Positions 16,340 to 25,500 of a stretch of DNA of 63,034 nt are shown here, piece after piece; the stretch's first letter is position 1; every line of letters begins with the position of its first letter. The stretch is taken from positions 1 to 63,034 of the forward strand of contig NZ_WBMR01000033.1 of the NCBI RefSeq assembly GCF_008923365.1, in the 5' to 3' direction. This DNA comes from Actinomadura montaniterrae. GTDB lineage: Bacteria; Actinomycetota; Actinomycetes; Streptosporangiales; Streptosporangiaceae. The notes beneath the pieces were generated by a model. The model was given only the letters and a program-made list of their open reading frames with translations, was not told where the DNA came from and ran no database searches. The position numbers were made by a program, and so were the translations under genes.

Positions 16340-17502
16340 TCCTTCACGGTGAACGCGTTGACGATCTCGCCGAAGTCCTGGAAGTCGACGACCTCGGTGT
16401 CCTTGCCCATCTCGGCGTCGCGCTGCGCGTCCACCCGCGCCTTGTTCGTCAGCGCCAGCTCCTGGTTCGCCGCGACGTACCCGCGCAGCTCCCGCTCGTA
16501 GGCCGGGAACGCCGCGCGGTGGTCGCCGCCCGCCGCCTTCAGCTCTCCGGCGAGGACGTACGCGCCGACCATCGCCATGCTGGTGCCCTGTCCTGACAGC
16601 GGCGACCCGCAGTACCCGGCGTCGCCGAGCAGGACGACGCGGCCCTTCGACCAGGAGTCCATGTGGATCTGCGCCATCGCGTCGAAGTGGAAGTCGGGCG
16701 CGTCCCACATCGTCTCCAGCAGCCGCGGCAGCTCCCAGCCGCCGCCCTCCAGCGCGTCCGCGAGGATCTTCTTCTGCGCGGCGGTGTCGCGGTAGTCGTA
16801 CGCGATCGGCTGCTCGGACTCGAAGCCCAGGTAGACGCGGACCTCCTCGTTGTCGCGGACGCTCATCACGCCGCCGCCCCACGCGCTGCCCGGCATCTGG
16901 TGGAACACCTGCCAGCGGTCCAGGCCGAGGAAGTTCGGCGCCGTCCACACGCCGAGGTAGGTGCCGAGGTGCGAGATGAACCGCTCCTCCGGCCCGAAGA
17001 CGAGCCGCCGGGTGTTGGAGTGCGCGCCGTCCGCACCGACGACCAGGTCGAACGTCCGGACGGTGCCGCTGCGGAAGGTCACGCGGACGCCGTCGTCGTT
17101 CTCGTCCAGTTCGGCGATCGAGTCGCCGAACAGGTACTCGACGCCACTGCCGGCCGCGTCCGCGATGATGTGCGACAGGTCGTCGCGGAGGATCTCGATG
17201 TCCGGGCTGTCGAGGTCGCCGGCGGTGATGGTGCGCTCCTCGCTGCGGTACAGCTCATTGCCGTCGGCGTCCACCATCGACATCCCGCGCATCTGGACGC
17301 GCCGCTCGCGGACCAGGTCGAGGATCCCCATCCGCTCGGCGACCTCCAGCGCCGGGCCGCGCACGTCGATCGCCTGCCCGCCGTCCCGCAGGCCCTGCGT
17401 GACCTCGACGATCGTCACCTCGAACCCGTAGCGCTCCAGCCAGTACGCCAGGGCGGGGCCGCCGATGCTCGCGCCGGAGATGAGGACCTTCGTGTTCTCC
17501 AT
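16333..17502 (-). CDS. FAD-dependent aromatic monooxygenase (PHBH/TetX type)
   Basis: 389-aa flavoprotein hydroxylase. An N-terminal Rossmann motif (VLISGASIGGPALAYWLER), a GADGAHSNTRR segment and the FAD-ribityl motif GDAGYCGSPLSGQG are in the right order. The start ATG at 17502 (MENTKV) is preceded by GGGAG at six bases; an upstream GTG is discarded. It should use NAD(P)H and O2 to hydroxylate an aromatic or polyketide substrate. It lies 113 bases downstream of a TetR gene on the same strand, which probably controls it. Confidence 0.9.
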   Translation of the reverse strand: MENTKVLISGASIGGPALAYWLERYGFEVTIVEVTQGLRDGGQAIDVRGPALEVAERMGILDLVRERRVQMRGMSMVDADGNELYRSEERTITAGDLDSPDIEILRDDLSHIIADAAGSGVEYLFGDSIAELDENDDGVRVTFRSGTVRTFDLVVGADGAHSNTRRLVFGPEERFISHLGTYLGVWTAPNFLGLDRWQVFHQMPGSAWGGGVMSVRDNEEVRVYLGFESEQPIAYDYRDTAAQKKILADALEGGGWELPRLLETMWDAPDFHFDAMAQIHMDSWSKGRVVLLGDAGYCGSPLSGQGTSMAMVGAYVLAGELKAAGGDHRAAFPAYERELRGYVAANQELALTNKARVDAQRDAEMGKDTEVVDFQDFGEIVNAFTVKDY

Positions 17503-17615
17503 GAGTGACTCCCTCTCAGGGGCGGGAGGTGCTTCCCGCCGTCCACCCAGGAGACTGGCCGCGCCCGCTGACCGCGCCCGCACCGTCCGCTGACGGACCG
17601 GTCACGGGCGGGCGA

Positions 17616-18206
17616 TCACGGGTCGGAGTGGGCGGCGTGGGCGGCGTGGGCGGCGTCGATCTGCTCCCAGGCGACCTGCAGCAGCGCGGCGCGCTTCTCC
17701 TCGGGCGTCCCGTCCATGGAGGAGATCGCGAAGGTGCCGAAGTAGACGGTGAACAGCGCGCTGAGGGAGCGGACGCGGTCCAGGACGGGCCTGTCCGGGT
17801 CGGTGAGCAGGGTGCCGAGCTGCTGCATGCGGTCGCGGAAGGTCTTCGGCGCGGACCGGTCGCGCAGCGCCGCCTGGTTCTCCTGGAGGAACTGGAAGAC
17901 CGGGGCCCACTCCTCCAGCGCCTCGTTGAGGCGGCGCAGCAGCTCCCGCCTGGTCTCCAGCGTCGTCGGCTGGGTGCGGGCCCAGGCGATCAGCTCGTCG
18001 AGGCGCTCGCCGATGCCGCCGACCAGGGCGTCGAGGATGTCCTCCTTGGTGCGGAAGTGGTAGTACAGCGCGGCCTTCGTCACGTCGAGCCGCTCGGCGA
18101 TCTCCCGCAGGGAGGTCTGGTCGTAGCCGCGTTCGAGGAACAGCTCCAGCGCGACGTCCAGGATGCGTTCCCTGGTGTCCTTGCGACGCGTCTGCGGCTT
18201 GCTCAC
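17616..18206 (-). CDS. TetR-family transcriptional regulator
   Basis: 196-aa regulator with a standard N-terminal HTH (TSLREIAERLDVTKAALYYHFRTKEDIL) and an all-helical ligand-binding domain, ending in an unusual Ala/His stretch (DAAHAAHAAHSDP) encoded by a short repeat. The gene precedes the FAD monooxygenase on the same strand, and an imperfect 24-bp palindrome at 18257-18280 lies in its promoter region. Likely role: repressor that responds to the monooxygenase substrate. Evidence is by family and context. Confidence 0.9.
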   Translation of the reverse strand: MSKPQTRRKDTRERILDVALELFLERGYDQTSLREIAERLDVTKAALYYHFRTKEDILDALVGGIGERLDELIAWARTQPTTLETRRELLRRLNEALEEWAPVFQFLQENQAALRDRSAPKTFRDRMQQLGTLLTDPDRPVLDRVRSLSALFTVYFGTFAISSMDGTPEEKRAALLQVAWEQIDAAHAAHAAHSDP

Positions 18207-18256
18207 GGTGTGCCTCTCCTCCGGCCGGCCTGCCCGCCTCCACCGTATCGCGGCAA

Positions 18257-18280
18257 CTTACTTGACGCCCGGCTAGTTAG
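18257..18280. promoter_or_regulatory. TetR operator candidate
   Basis: Arms CTTACTTGAC and GGCTAGTTAG match in 7 of 10 positions as an inverted repeat with a 4-base spacer. It lies 51 bases upstream of the TetR start and on the way to the divergent dehydratase gene. An AT-rich imperfect palindrome of this size is typical for TetR operators. Confidence 0.5.
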
Positions 18281-18412
18281 CGCGGCTAGCGACCGGTCCC
18301 GGCCGGGCGGAGGCGCCGGGCATCCCACGGAACGCGCCACGCGCCAGGAGCGACCGGCCGGGATGGTACTGATAGTGGAAGCGGGCGCCGCGTCCGCGGA
18401 AAGGAGCCCCCC

Positions 18413-19372
18413 GTGATCGCGCTTCCGGACGTCGAGGCCGCCGCGGGACGCGTCGCCGGCCGCATCCGCGAGACGCCGCTGCTCGCGGTGGACCCCGGCC
18501 CGCTCGCCCCCGCCGGACGGCTGTGGCTGAAGCTGGAGCAGGCCCAGCACACCGGGTCGTTCAAGGCGCGCGGCGCGTTCAACCACATCCTCGCCGCGAA
18601 GGCCGGCGGGCGGCTCCCCGCGACCGGCGTCGTCGCCGCGTCCGGCGGCAACGCGGGGCTCGCGTTCGCCTACGCCGCCGCCGAAGTCGGCGTGCCCGCC
18701 GAGGTGTTCGTCCCCGAGACGGCCCCGGCGGTGAAGGTCGCGCGGCTGCGCGCGCTCGGCGCCACCGTCGTCCAGGTCGGCACGCGCTACGCCGAGGCGC
18801 AGGACGCCGCGACCAAGCGCGCCGCCGACACCGGCGCCCTGTTCTGCCACGCCTACGACCAGCCGGAGGTCTGCGCCGGCCAGGGCACCCTCGGCCTGGA
18901 GATCCTCGACCGGACCGGCGGCGAGGTCGACACGGTGCTCCTCGCCGTCGGCGGCGGGGGCCTGATGGCGGGCGTCGCCGCCGCCCTCGAAGGCCGCGCC
19001 CGCGTCGTCGGCGTCGAACCGGAGACCATCCCGACCCTCGAACGCGCCCTGCACGCCGGCCGCCCGGTGGACGTCCCGGTCTCCGGCGTCGCCGCCGACT
19101 CGCTCGGCGCCACCCGCCTCGGCGACATCGCGTACGCCGTCGCCGCCCGCACCGGCGTGGCGCCGGTGCTGGTGTCCGACGACGCGATCATCGAGGCGCG
19201 CCGGTTCGTGTGGGAGGAGTACCGGCAGGTCGTCGAGCACGGCACGGCCGCCGCGGTCGCGGCCCTCCGTACCGGCGCGTACCGCCCCGCTGCCGGTGAA
19301 CGGGTCGTCGTCGTGCTCTGCGGCGCCAATACCGACCCGTCCGATCTCCTCCTCGACCCCGGCGCGTCCTAG
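18413..19372 (+). CDS. PLP-dependent threonine/serine dehydratase-like enzyme
   Basis: 319-aa fold-type II PLP enzyme. The Schiff-base lysine is K51 in GSFKARGAF. The Asn loop SGGNAGLAFAYAA and phosphate-binding GGGGLMAG are present. It is short and lacks the C-terminal regulatory ACT domain of biosynthetic threonine deaminase, so it is a catabolic threonine/serine dehydratase or racemase-like homologue. GTG start with AAGGAG six bases ahead. It stands alone, divergent from the TetR/monooxygenase pair and convergent with the SDR gene. The exact substrate cannot be told from sequence. Confidence 0.88.
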   Translation: MIALPDVEAAAGRVAGRIRETPLLAVDPGPLAPAGRLWLKLEQAQHTGSFKARGAFNHILAAKAGGRLPATGVVAASGGNAGLAFAYAAAEVGVPAEVFVPETAPAVKVARLRALGATVVQVGTRYAEAQDAATKRAADTGALFCHAYDQPEVCAGQGTLGLEILDRTGGEVDTVLLAVGGGGLMAGVAAALEGRARVVGVEPETIPTLERALHAGRPVDVPVSGVAADSLGATRLGDIAYAVAARTGVAPVLVSDDAIIEARRFVWEEYRQVVEHGTAAAVAALRTGAYRPAAGERVVVVLCGANTDPSDLLLDPGAS

Positions 19373-19389
19373 GCGGGGCGGGAGTCCGG

Positions 19390-20115
19390 TCAGGCGCCGA
19401 TGTAGGCGCCGCCGTTGAGGTGGAGCACCTGGCCGGTGATGTGGCCGGCGCCGGGCGAGGCGAGGAACGCGGCGAGCGCGGCGACGTCCGCGGGGGTTCC
19501 GGCGCGCTTGGTGGCGGTCTGCCCGACCAGCATGGCGCGCCGCTCGTCGGTCAGCTGGTCGCCGAAGAACTCGGTGTCCTCGATGAGGCCGGGCGCGATC
19601 ACGTTGGCGGTGATGCCGCGCTCGCCCAGCCGCACGGCCAGCTCGGCGTTCCAGACGCGCATGCCCGCCTTCGCCGCGCCGTACGAGCCGCCGCCGCGGC
19701 CGCCGGCGATCGAGCCCATGCTGATCACGCGGCCGTCGCGGGCGAGCCGCGGTTCCAGGGCGGTCGTGACGAGGACGGCGCTGACCAGGTTGGTCTCGAG
19801 GTTTGCGAGCCAAGCCTCGCGGACGCCAGCGAGCCCGGACGGCGCGGGCCGTCCGGTGTCGGTGTTGCCGCCGGCGTTGTTGACGAGGACGTCCACGGTC
19901 TCGGGCAGCTCGGCGAGGGCGGCTTCGATCCGGCCGGGGTCGGTCACGTCGAAGACCACGGGCCGCACGCGGGGGCCGAGATCGGCGGCGGCCTCGGCGA
20001 GCACCTTCTCGCGCCGGCCGGTGATGACGACGTCCAGGCCGTCCGCCGCGAGGGCCGCCGCGACGGCCCGGCCGATGCCGGTGCCGCCGCCGGTCACCAC
20101 TGCGCTGCGGGTCAT
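19390..20115 (-). CDS. short-chain dehydrogenase/reductase
   Basis: 241-aa classical SDR. Cofactor motif TGGGTGIG (8-15), NNAG (79-82) and the catalytic S135-Y145-K149 set are intact. The GRR following the second strand suggests NADP preference. AAAGGAGGT precedes the ATG, a near-perfect Shine-Dalgarno. It diverges from a MarR regulator with palindromic sites in the shared 47-base promoter region, so it is likely MarR-controlled, perhaps for detoxification or modification of a small ligand. Confidence 0.92.
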   Translation of the reverse strand: MTRSAVVTGGGTGIGRAVAAALAADGLDVVITGRREKVLAEAAADLGPRVRPVVFDVTDPGRIEAALAELPETVDVLVNNAGGNTDTGRPAPSGLAGVREAWLANLETNLVSAVLVTTALEPRLARDGRVISMGSIAGGRGGGSYGAAKAGMRVWNAELAVRLGERGITANVIAPGLIEDTEFFGDQLTDERRAMLVGQTATKRAGTPADVAALAAFLASPGAGHITGQVLHLNGGAYIGA

Positions 20116-20126
20116 GGGGACCTCCT

Positions 20127-20155
20127 TTGTTTAGGTCTAAACTTCGTCCTAAACT
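20127..20155 (+). promoter_or_regulatory. promoter of the MarR gene, possibly leaderless
   Basis: TTGTTT (-35, 20127-20132), a 17-base spacer and TAAACT (-10, 20150-20155). The predicted transcription start falls at about 20162, at the GTG start itself (20163), and there is no Shine-Dalgarno, so the message is probably leaderless. Confidence 0.6.
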
Positions 20156-20158
20156 AGG
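20129..20158. promoter_or_regulatory. MarR operator candidate, two palindromes
   Basis: GTTTAG-GT-CTAAAC (20129-20142) is a perfect 6-bp inverted repeat. CCTA-AAC-TAGG (20148-20158) follows six bases later and overlaps the -10 of the MarR promoter. Both are in the divergent SDR/MarR region. Confidence 0.6.
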
Positions 20159-20162
20159 CGCC

Positions 20163-20708
20163 GTGGAGGACGAGCGCAAACACGGGGACCCGGTCGACGC
20201 CATCGCGGAGGCGTGGGCGCGCGAGCGTCCGGGCACGCCGGTCGCGTCCATCGGGATCATCACCCGGGTGTGGCGCGCGGCGAAGCTGCTCGGCGACGAG
20301 CGGCGCCGCACGCTGGCCCGGCTCGGCATCGACACGGCCACCCTCGACCTGCTGTCGACGCTGCGCCGGCACGGCGCGCCGTACGCGATGACGCCCGGCG
20401 AGCTGCGCGAGGCGTCGCTGCTCACGGCGGGCGCGATCACGCAGCGGGTGGCGCGGGCGGAACGGGCGGGGCTGGTGGAGACCGAGCGCGGGCCGCGCGG
20501 CCGGACGTCGTCGGTACGGCTGAGCGACGCCGGCCACCGGCTGATCGAGGACAGCGTGAACAGGCTGCTCACCTACGAGGACTCGCTCCTCGACCACCTG
20601 GACGAGGACGAGCACGAGCGGCTCACCGAGCTGCTGCGCCGCCTCCTGGACGGGCTCGTCGAACGGCTCGGGGCCGACGCCAAGCCCGGCCAGGTGGGCG
20701 AGCGCTGA
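20163..20708 (+). CDS. MarR-family transcriptional regulator
   Basis: 181-aa protein with a winged helix: LSTLRRHGAPYAMTPGELREASLLTAGAITQRVARAERAGLVETERGPRGRTSSVRLS. The wing Arg-rich loop is intact. The GTG at 20163 is chosen over an upstream ATG because the predicted promoter overlaps the upstream codons and the translation would be leaderless. It diverges from the SDR gene and ends four bases before the convergent group-2 sigma factor. Likely a ligand-sensing repressor of itself and the SDR. Confidence 0.88.
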   Translation: MEDERKHGDPVDAIAEAWARERPGTPVASIGIITRVWRAAKLLGDERRRTLARLGIDTATLDLLSTLRRHGAPYAMTPGELREASLLTAGAITQRVARAERAGLVETERGPRGRTSSVRLSDAGHRLIEDSVNRLLTYEDSLLDHLDEDEHERLTELLRRLLDGLVERLGADAKPGQVGER

Positions 20709-20711
20709 GCG

Positions 20712-21773
20712 TCAGCTGAGCAGGTCGGCGAGGGTCTCCCGGCGGGAGGGGTGGCGCAGCTTGTGCATCCCCTTGGACTCGATCTGCCGGATGCGCTCGC
20801 GGGTCACGCCGTAGACCTTGCCGACCTCCTCGAGCGTCTTCGGCTCGCCACCGGCGAGACCGAACCGCATCGAGATGACGCCGGCCTCGCGCTCGGTCAG
20901 CGTCTCCAGCACGGCGTCGAGCTTGCCGCGCAGCATCGACGACGCGACGACGTCGGCCGGGTCCCCGCCCTCGGGGTCCTCGATGACGTCGCCGAGCTCG
21001 CCGTCGCCGTCCTCGCCGAGCGGGGTCTGCAGGGACAGCGGCTCGCGGGCCTGGCGGCGCAGCCACTCGACCTTCTCCGGCGTGACGTCCAGCTCGACGG
21101 CCAGCTCCTGCGCGGTGGGCTCGCGGCCGAGGTCCTGCATCATCCGGCGGCGGATCCGGGTCATCCGGTTGAGCACCTCGACGACGTGCACCGGGATGCG
21201 GATCGTCCGGGACTGGTCGGCGAGCGCGCGGCTGATCGCCTGCTTGATCCACCAGACGGCGTAGGTGGAGAACTTCAGGCCGCGCCGGTACTCGAACTTC
21301 TCCACGGCGCGGATGAGCCCGAGGTTGCCCTCCTGGACGAGGTCGTTGAGCGGCAGGCCGTGGCCCATGTACCGCTTGGCCAGCGACACGACCAGCCGCA
21401 GGTTGGCCTCGACCATGTGCTCCTTGGCGCGGCGCCCGTCGGCGGCGATCCAGGCGAGGTCGTCGCGGTCCTGCGGGGACAGGGCGTCACCGAGGGTCTC
21501 CAGGCGTTCGCGCGCGAACAGCCCGGCCTCGATGCGCTTGGCCAGCTCGACCTCCTGCTCGGCGGTGAGCAGCGGGGTCCGGCCGATGCGGGAGAGGTAG
21601 TCCTTCATCGGGTCGACGAGGTCGCGGCTCGCGGTCGCGCCGCGAGCGGAGGCGCCCCGAGCGGCCGCGCCGCGGGTCGACGCGGCGCGAGCGGGCTCGG
21701 GGGACGCGACACGGGGGGTGCTGGCGTTCAGGGCGGTGTCCTTTGCTCGTCCGGCCGGGAGGGAACGGGTCAC
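20712..21773 (-). CDS. group-2 RNA polymerase sigma factor (SigB/HrdA-like)
   Basis: 353-aa sigma-70 factor with region 1.2 ([29 protein letters not shown]), region 2 ([62 protein letters not shown]), region 3 and a region 4 HTH ([34 protein letters not shown]). Region 1.1 is short, so this is a non-essential group-2 homologue rather than the principal sigma, although the DNA-contact residues suggest overlapping promoter recognition. The GTG start lacks a strong SD. A near-consensus promoter lies just upstream and is interleaved with that of the divergent TetR. Confidence 0.92.
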   Translation of the reverse strand: MTRSLPAGRAKDTALNASTPRVASPEPARAASTRGAAARGASARGATASRDLVDPMKDYLSRIGRTPLLTAEQEVELAKRIEAGLFARERLETLGDALSPQDRDDLAWIAADGRRAKEHMVEANLRLVVSLAKRYMGHGLPLNDLVQEGNLGLIRAVEKFEYRRGLKFSTYAVWWIKQAISRALADQSRTIRIPVHVVEVLNRMTRIRRRMMQDLGREPTAQELAVELDVTPEKVEWLRRQAREPLSLQTPLGEDGDGELGDVIEDPEGGDPADVVASSMLRGKLDAVLETLTEREAGVISMRFGLAGGEPKTLEEVGKVYGVTRERIRQIESKGMHKLRHPSRRETLADLLS

Positions 21774-21805
21774 CCGATCTAGGTACCCGGCAGCCCGGCG
21801 GCATA

Positions 21806-21834
21806 AACTTAGGTCGACTCCATAGGTGTGTCAA
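21806..21834 (-). promoter_or_regulatory. promoter of the group-2 sigma factor gene
   Basis: On the minus strand, TTGACA (-35, 21834-21829), a 17-base spacer and TAAGTT (-10, 21811-21806). The -35 is a perfect consensus. The transcription start would fall near 21799, giving a short leader to the GTG at 21773. Confidence 0.7.
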
Positions 21835-21841
21835 CTATAAA
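21813..21841 (+). promoter_or_regulatory. promoter of the divergent TetR gene
   Basis: GTCGAC (possible -35, 21813-21818), 17-base spacer, TATAAA (-10, 21836-21841). The -35 is weak. This promoter overlaps the sigma factor promoter on the other strand almost completely. Confidence 0.5.
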
Positions 21842-21843
21842 TT

Positions 21844-21855
21844 TAGGTCGACCTA
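21844..21855. promoter_or_regulatory. TetR operator candidate shared with the sigma factor gene
   Basis: TAGGTCGACCTA is a perfect 12-bp palindrome lying between the TetR -10 and its start codon. A half-copy TAGGTCGAC stands at 21810-21818, 34 bases away, overlapping the -10 of the sigma promoter. Both half-sites are preceded by TAAA-type AT-rich sequence. Confidence 0.65.
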
Positions 21856-21871
21856 TGGCAGGATGGACGGC

Positions 21872-22495
21872 ATGGGTTTGCGGGAGATGAAGAAACAGCA
21901 GACGCGGCAGGCGATCTCGCACCAGGCGACGCGCCTGTTCCTGCGGCACGGGTTCGACCGGGTGACCATCGCCGACGTCGCCGCCGCCGCGCAGGTCGCG
22001 AAGATGACGGTCACCAACTACTTCCCGCGCAAGGAGGACCTGGCCCTCGACCTGCACGAGGAGTTCGTCGCGCAGCCCGCCCGGACGGTCGCCGGGCGCG
22101 CGCCGGGCGAGTCCGCGCTCGCCGCGCTGCGCCGCGCGTTCCTCGACGCCGTCGACCGGCACGACGCGGTCATCGGCTTCTCCGGCGCCGACTTCGCGCG
22201 GATGATCACCGGGAGCCCGGCGCTGGTCGCGCGGCTGCGCGAGTTCCACGAGGAGCGCGAGCACGCGCTCGCCGCCGTCCTCGCCGAGGAGGCCGGCACG
22301 AGCCCGGACGACGTGCTCGTCCGGGTCGCGTCGGCGCAGCTCATCGGCGTCCACCGCGTCCTGTTCGAGGAGACGCTGCGCCGCACCATCGCCGGTGAGG
22401 ACCACGACGCGATCGCCGCGGCCCTCACCGACTCCGCCAAGAAGGCCTTCGACCTGCTGGAACCGTCCCTGAAGGACTACGCCGTCAGGCGGTGA
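21872..22495 (+). CDS. TetR-family transcriptional regulator
   Basis: 207-aa regulator starting MGLREMKKQQTRQAI, with a HTH (TIADVAAAAQVAKMTVTNYFPRKEDL) and a C-terminal all-alpha ligand domain. ATG 21872 is preferred over ATG 21863 because AGGA lies eight bases ahead. It is divergent from the group-2 sigma factor gene, with interleaved promoters and a perfect palindrome, so it likely represses itself and may control the sigma factor. It is convergent with pyruvate carboxylase; the 3' junction has a short duplicated motif. Confidence 0.88.
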   Translation: MGLREMKKQQTRQAISHQATRLFLRHGFDRVTIADVAAAAQVAKMTVTNYFPRKEDLALDLHEEFVAQPARTVAGRAPGESALAALRRAFLDAVDRHDAVIGFSGADFARMITGSPALVARLREFHEEREHALAAVLAEEAGTSPDDVLVRVASAQLIGVHRVLFEETLRRTIAGEDHDAIAAALTDSAKKAFDLLEPSLKDYAVRR

Positions 22496-22517
22496 GGGCG
22501 GCGCCGTCAGGCGATGA
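22480..22517. repeat. 22-bp-period direct repeat over two stop codons
   Basis: CGCCGTCAGGCGGTGA (22480) and CGCCGTCAGGCGATGA (22502) differ by one base. The first contains the TetR stop and the second overlaps the stop of the convergent pyruvate carboxylase gene. Confidence 0.6.
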
Positions 22518-25500
22518 CGAGCAGGAGGTCGCCGGCCTGGACGGGGGTGGCGGCCGGGACGGCGAGCCGGGTGACGGTGCCGGCCACCGGGGCGGTGATC
22601 GCGGCCTCCATCTTCATCGCCTCGATCGTCGCGACCGTGTCGCCCGCCGCCACCTGGTCGCCCTTCGCGACGCGCAGCGTGACCGAGCCGTCGAACGGCG
22701 CGCCGACGTGGCCGGGTTCGGCCGGGTCGGCGCGCTCCACCGGCGGCGCGTCCGACGCGACCGACTTGTCGCGCACGGACAGCGTGCGGAGCTGGCCGTT
22801 CACCGTGCAGATGACCTGCCGGACGCCCGCCTCGTCGATGTCGCCGACCGCTTCGAGCCCGGCCAGCACGCGCACACCCGGTTCGAGGTCGAACGCGACC
22901 TCCTGGCCGGTGCGCATGCCGTAGAGGAACGCGCCGGTCGGCAGGACCGACAGGTCGCCGTACGCCGCGCGCGCTTCGCGGTACTCCTTCGCGGGACCGG
23001 GGAACAGCAGCCGGTCGAGGGTGTCGCGTACCTCTGCTCCGGCGAGCGCCTTCTCCTCGGCGCCGTCCAGTGCGGCCCGGGCCGGGGTGTACTGGCGTCC
23101 GGCGAGCGCCTTGGTGCGGAACGGCTCGGGCCAGCCGCCGGGCGGGTCGCCGAGCTCGCCGTTGAGGAACCCGATGACGCTGTCGGGGATGTCGTAGCGG
23201 TCGGGGTTCTCGGCGAAGTCGTCGGGGTCGGCGCCGGCGGCGACGAGGTGCAGGGCGAGGTCGCCGACGACCTTGCTCGACGGGGTGACCTTGACGAGCC
23301 GGCCGAGGATCCGGTCGGCGGCGGCGTAGCAGCGCTCGATCTCCTCGAACCGGTCGCCGAGGCCGAGCGCGACGGCCTGCTGCCGCAGGTTCGACAGCTG
23401 CCCGCCGGGGATCTCGTGCTGGTAGACGCGCCCGGTCGGCGACGGCAGGCCCATCTCGAACGGCGCGTACAGCTTGCGCACCGCCTCCCAGTAGGGCTCC
23501 ATCACGGTGAGCGCGTCGAGGTCGATCCCGGTGGCGCGTCCCGTGAAGTCGGTCGCCGCGACGATCGCCTGCAGCGGCGGCTGGCTGGTCGTGCCGGAGA
23601 GCGGTGCCGCGGCGCCGTCCACGGCGTCGACGCCGGCTTCGATGGCCGCGATGTAGGTGCCGAGCTGGCCGCCCGCCGTGTCGTGGGTGTGGAGGTGGAC
23701 GGGCAGGTCGAAACGCTCGCGCAGAGCGCTCACCAGTGCGCGCGCGGCGGGAGCGCGGAGCAGACCGGCCATGTCCTTGATGCACAGGATGTGGACGCCC
23801 GCCTCCACCAGCTCCTCGGCGAGACGCAGGTAGTAGTCGAGCGTGTAGAGCCGTTCGTTCGGGGACGACAGGTCGCCGGTGTAGCAGAGGGTGCCCTCCA
23901 CCAGCGCGTGTGTCTGGAGCGCCGCGTCGATCGCGGGACGCATGCGCTCGACGTCGTTCAGCGCGTCGAACACGCGGAAGATGTCGACGCCTGTACTGGC
24001 GGCCTCCTTGACGAACGCGCGCGCCACCGAGTCGGGGTACGGCGTGTAGCCGACGGTGTTGCGGCCGCGCAGAAGCATCTGGATGCACAGGTTCGGTGCC
24101 GCTTCCCTGATGGCCGCGAGCCTGTCCCAAGGGGACTCGCCCAGGAAGCGGAGCGCGACGTCGTACGTGGCGCCGCCCCACGCCTCTATAGAGAGGAGCT
24201 GCGGGGTCATGCGCCCGAGGTAGGGCGCTGCGGCGACGAGGTCGTGCGTGCGTACGCGGGTCGCCAGCAGCGACTGGTGCGCGTCCCGGAACGTGGTGTC
24301 GGTGACGGCCAGCGCATTCTGTGCGCGCAGCCGCTCGGCGAACGCGCGCGCGCCGAGAGCCAGAAGGCGGTCACGCGAGCCCTGCGGGAACGGCCCGTCG
24401 TGCTGGAGCGGCGGGAGCTTGGTCGCCGGGTCCAGGTTCGTGGGCGCGTCGCCGTGCGGCTTGTTGACGGTGACGTCCGCGAGGTAGCGAACGAGCCGCG
24501 TCGCACGGTCACCGCTCGACCGGGCCGTCAGCAGCTCCGGATGGTCGGCGATGTAGGACGTGGTGACGCCGCCCCTGCGGAAGTCCGGCTCGTCCAGCAG
24601 CGCCTGCAGGAACGGGATGTTCGTCGAGACGCCCCGGATACGGAACTCGGCGACCGCCCTGCGCGCGCGCCGCACGGCCTCCTCGAACGTCCGCCCGCGG
24701 CACGTCAGCTTCACCAGCAGCGAGTCGAAGTGCGGGGACACGATCGCGCCGCCGTGCGCCGTCCCCGTGTCGAGGCGGACCCCGGCGCCGCCCGGCGACC
24801 GGTACGCCGAGATCTTCCCGGTGTCGGGGCGGAACCCGTTCGCCGGGTCCTCGGTCGTGATCCGGCACTGCACCGCGAACCCGCCGACCGTCACGTCCTG
24901 CTGGGAGATGCCGAGGTCGTAGAGGGTCTCGCCGCCCGCGATCCGCAGCTGGCTCTGCACCAGGTCGACGCCCGTGACCTCCTCGGTCACGGTGTGCTCG
25001 ACCTGGATGCGCGGGTTCATCTCGATGAAGACGTGCTCGCCGCGGTCGTTGACGAGGAACTCGACCGTCCCGGCGTTGACGTAGCCGATCTCGCGGGCGA
25101 ACTTCACCGCGTCCTCGCACAACCGCTCGGCGACCGCCGGGTCCAGGTGCGGCGCCGGCGCGATCTCCACGACCTTCTGGTGGCGCCGCTGCACCGAGCA
25201 GTCGCGTTCGCGCAGGTGGACGGTGTGGCCCGCGCCGTCCGCGAGGACCTGCACCTCGATGTGGCGGGGCCGGTCCACCGCCTGCTCCAGGAAGACCGTC
25301 GGGTCGCCGAACGCGCTCTCCGCCTCGCGGCGCGCCGTGTCCACGGCGGCCTCCAGCTCCTCGCGGTGGTCGACGCGGCGCAGCCCGCGCCCGCCGCCGC
25401 CCGCCGCGGCCTTCACGAACAGCGGGAACCCGACCTCGTCGGCCGCCTCCAGCTCCCGTCCGGGCTCCGGCGTCGCCGACCGCAGCACCGGCAGGCCCGC

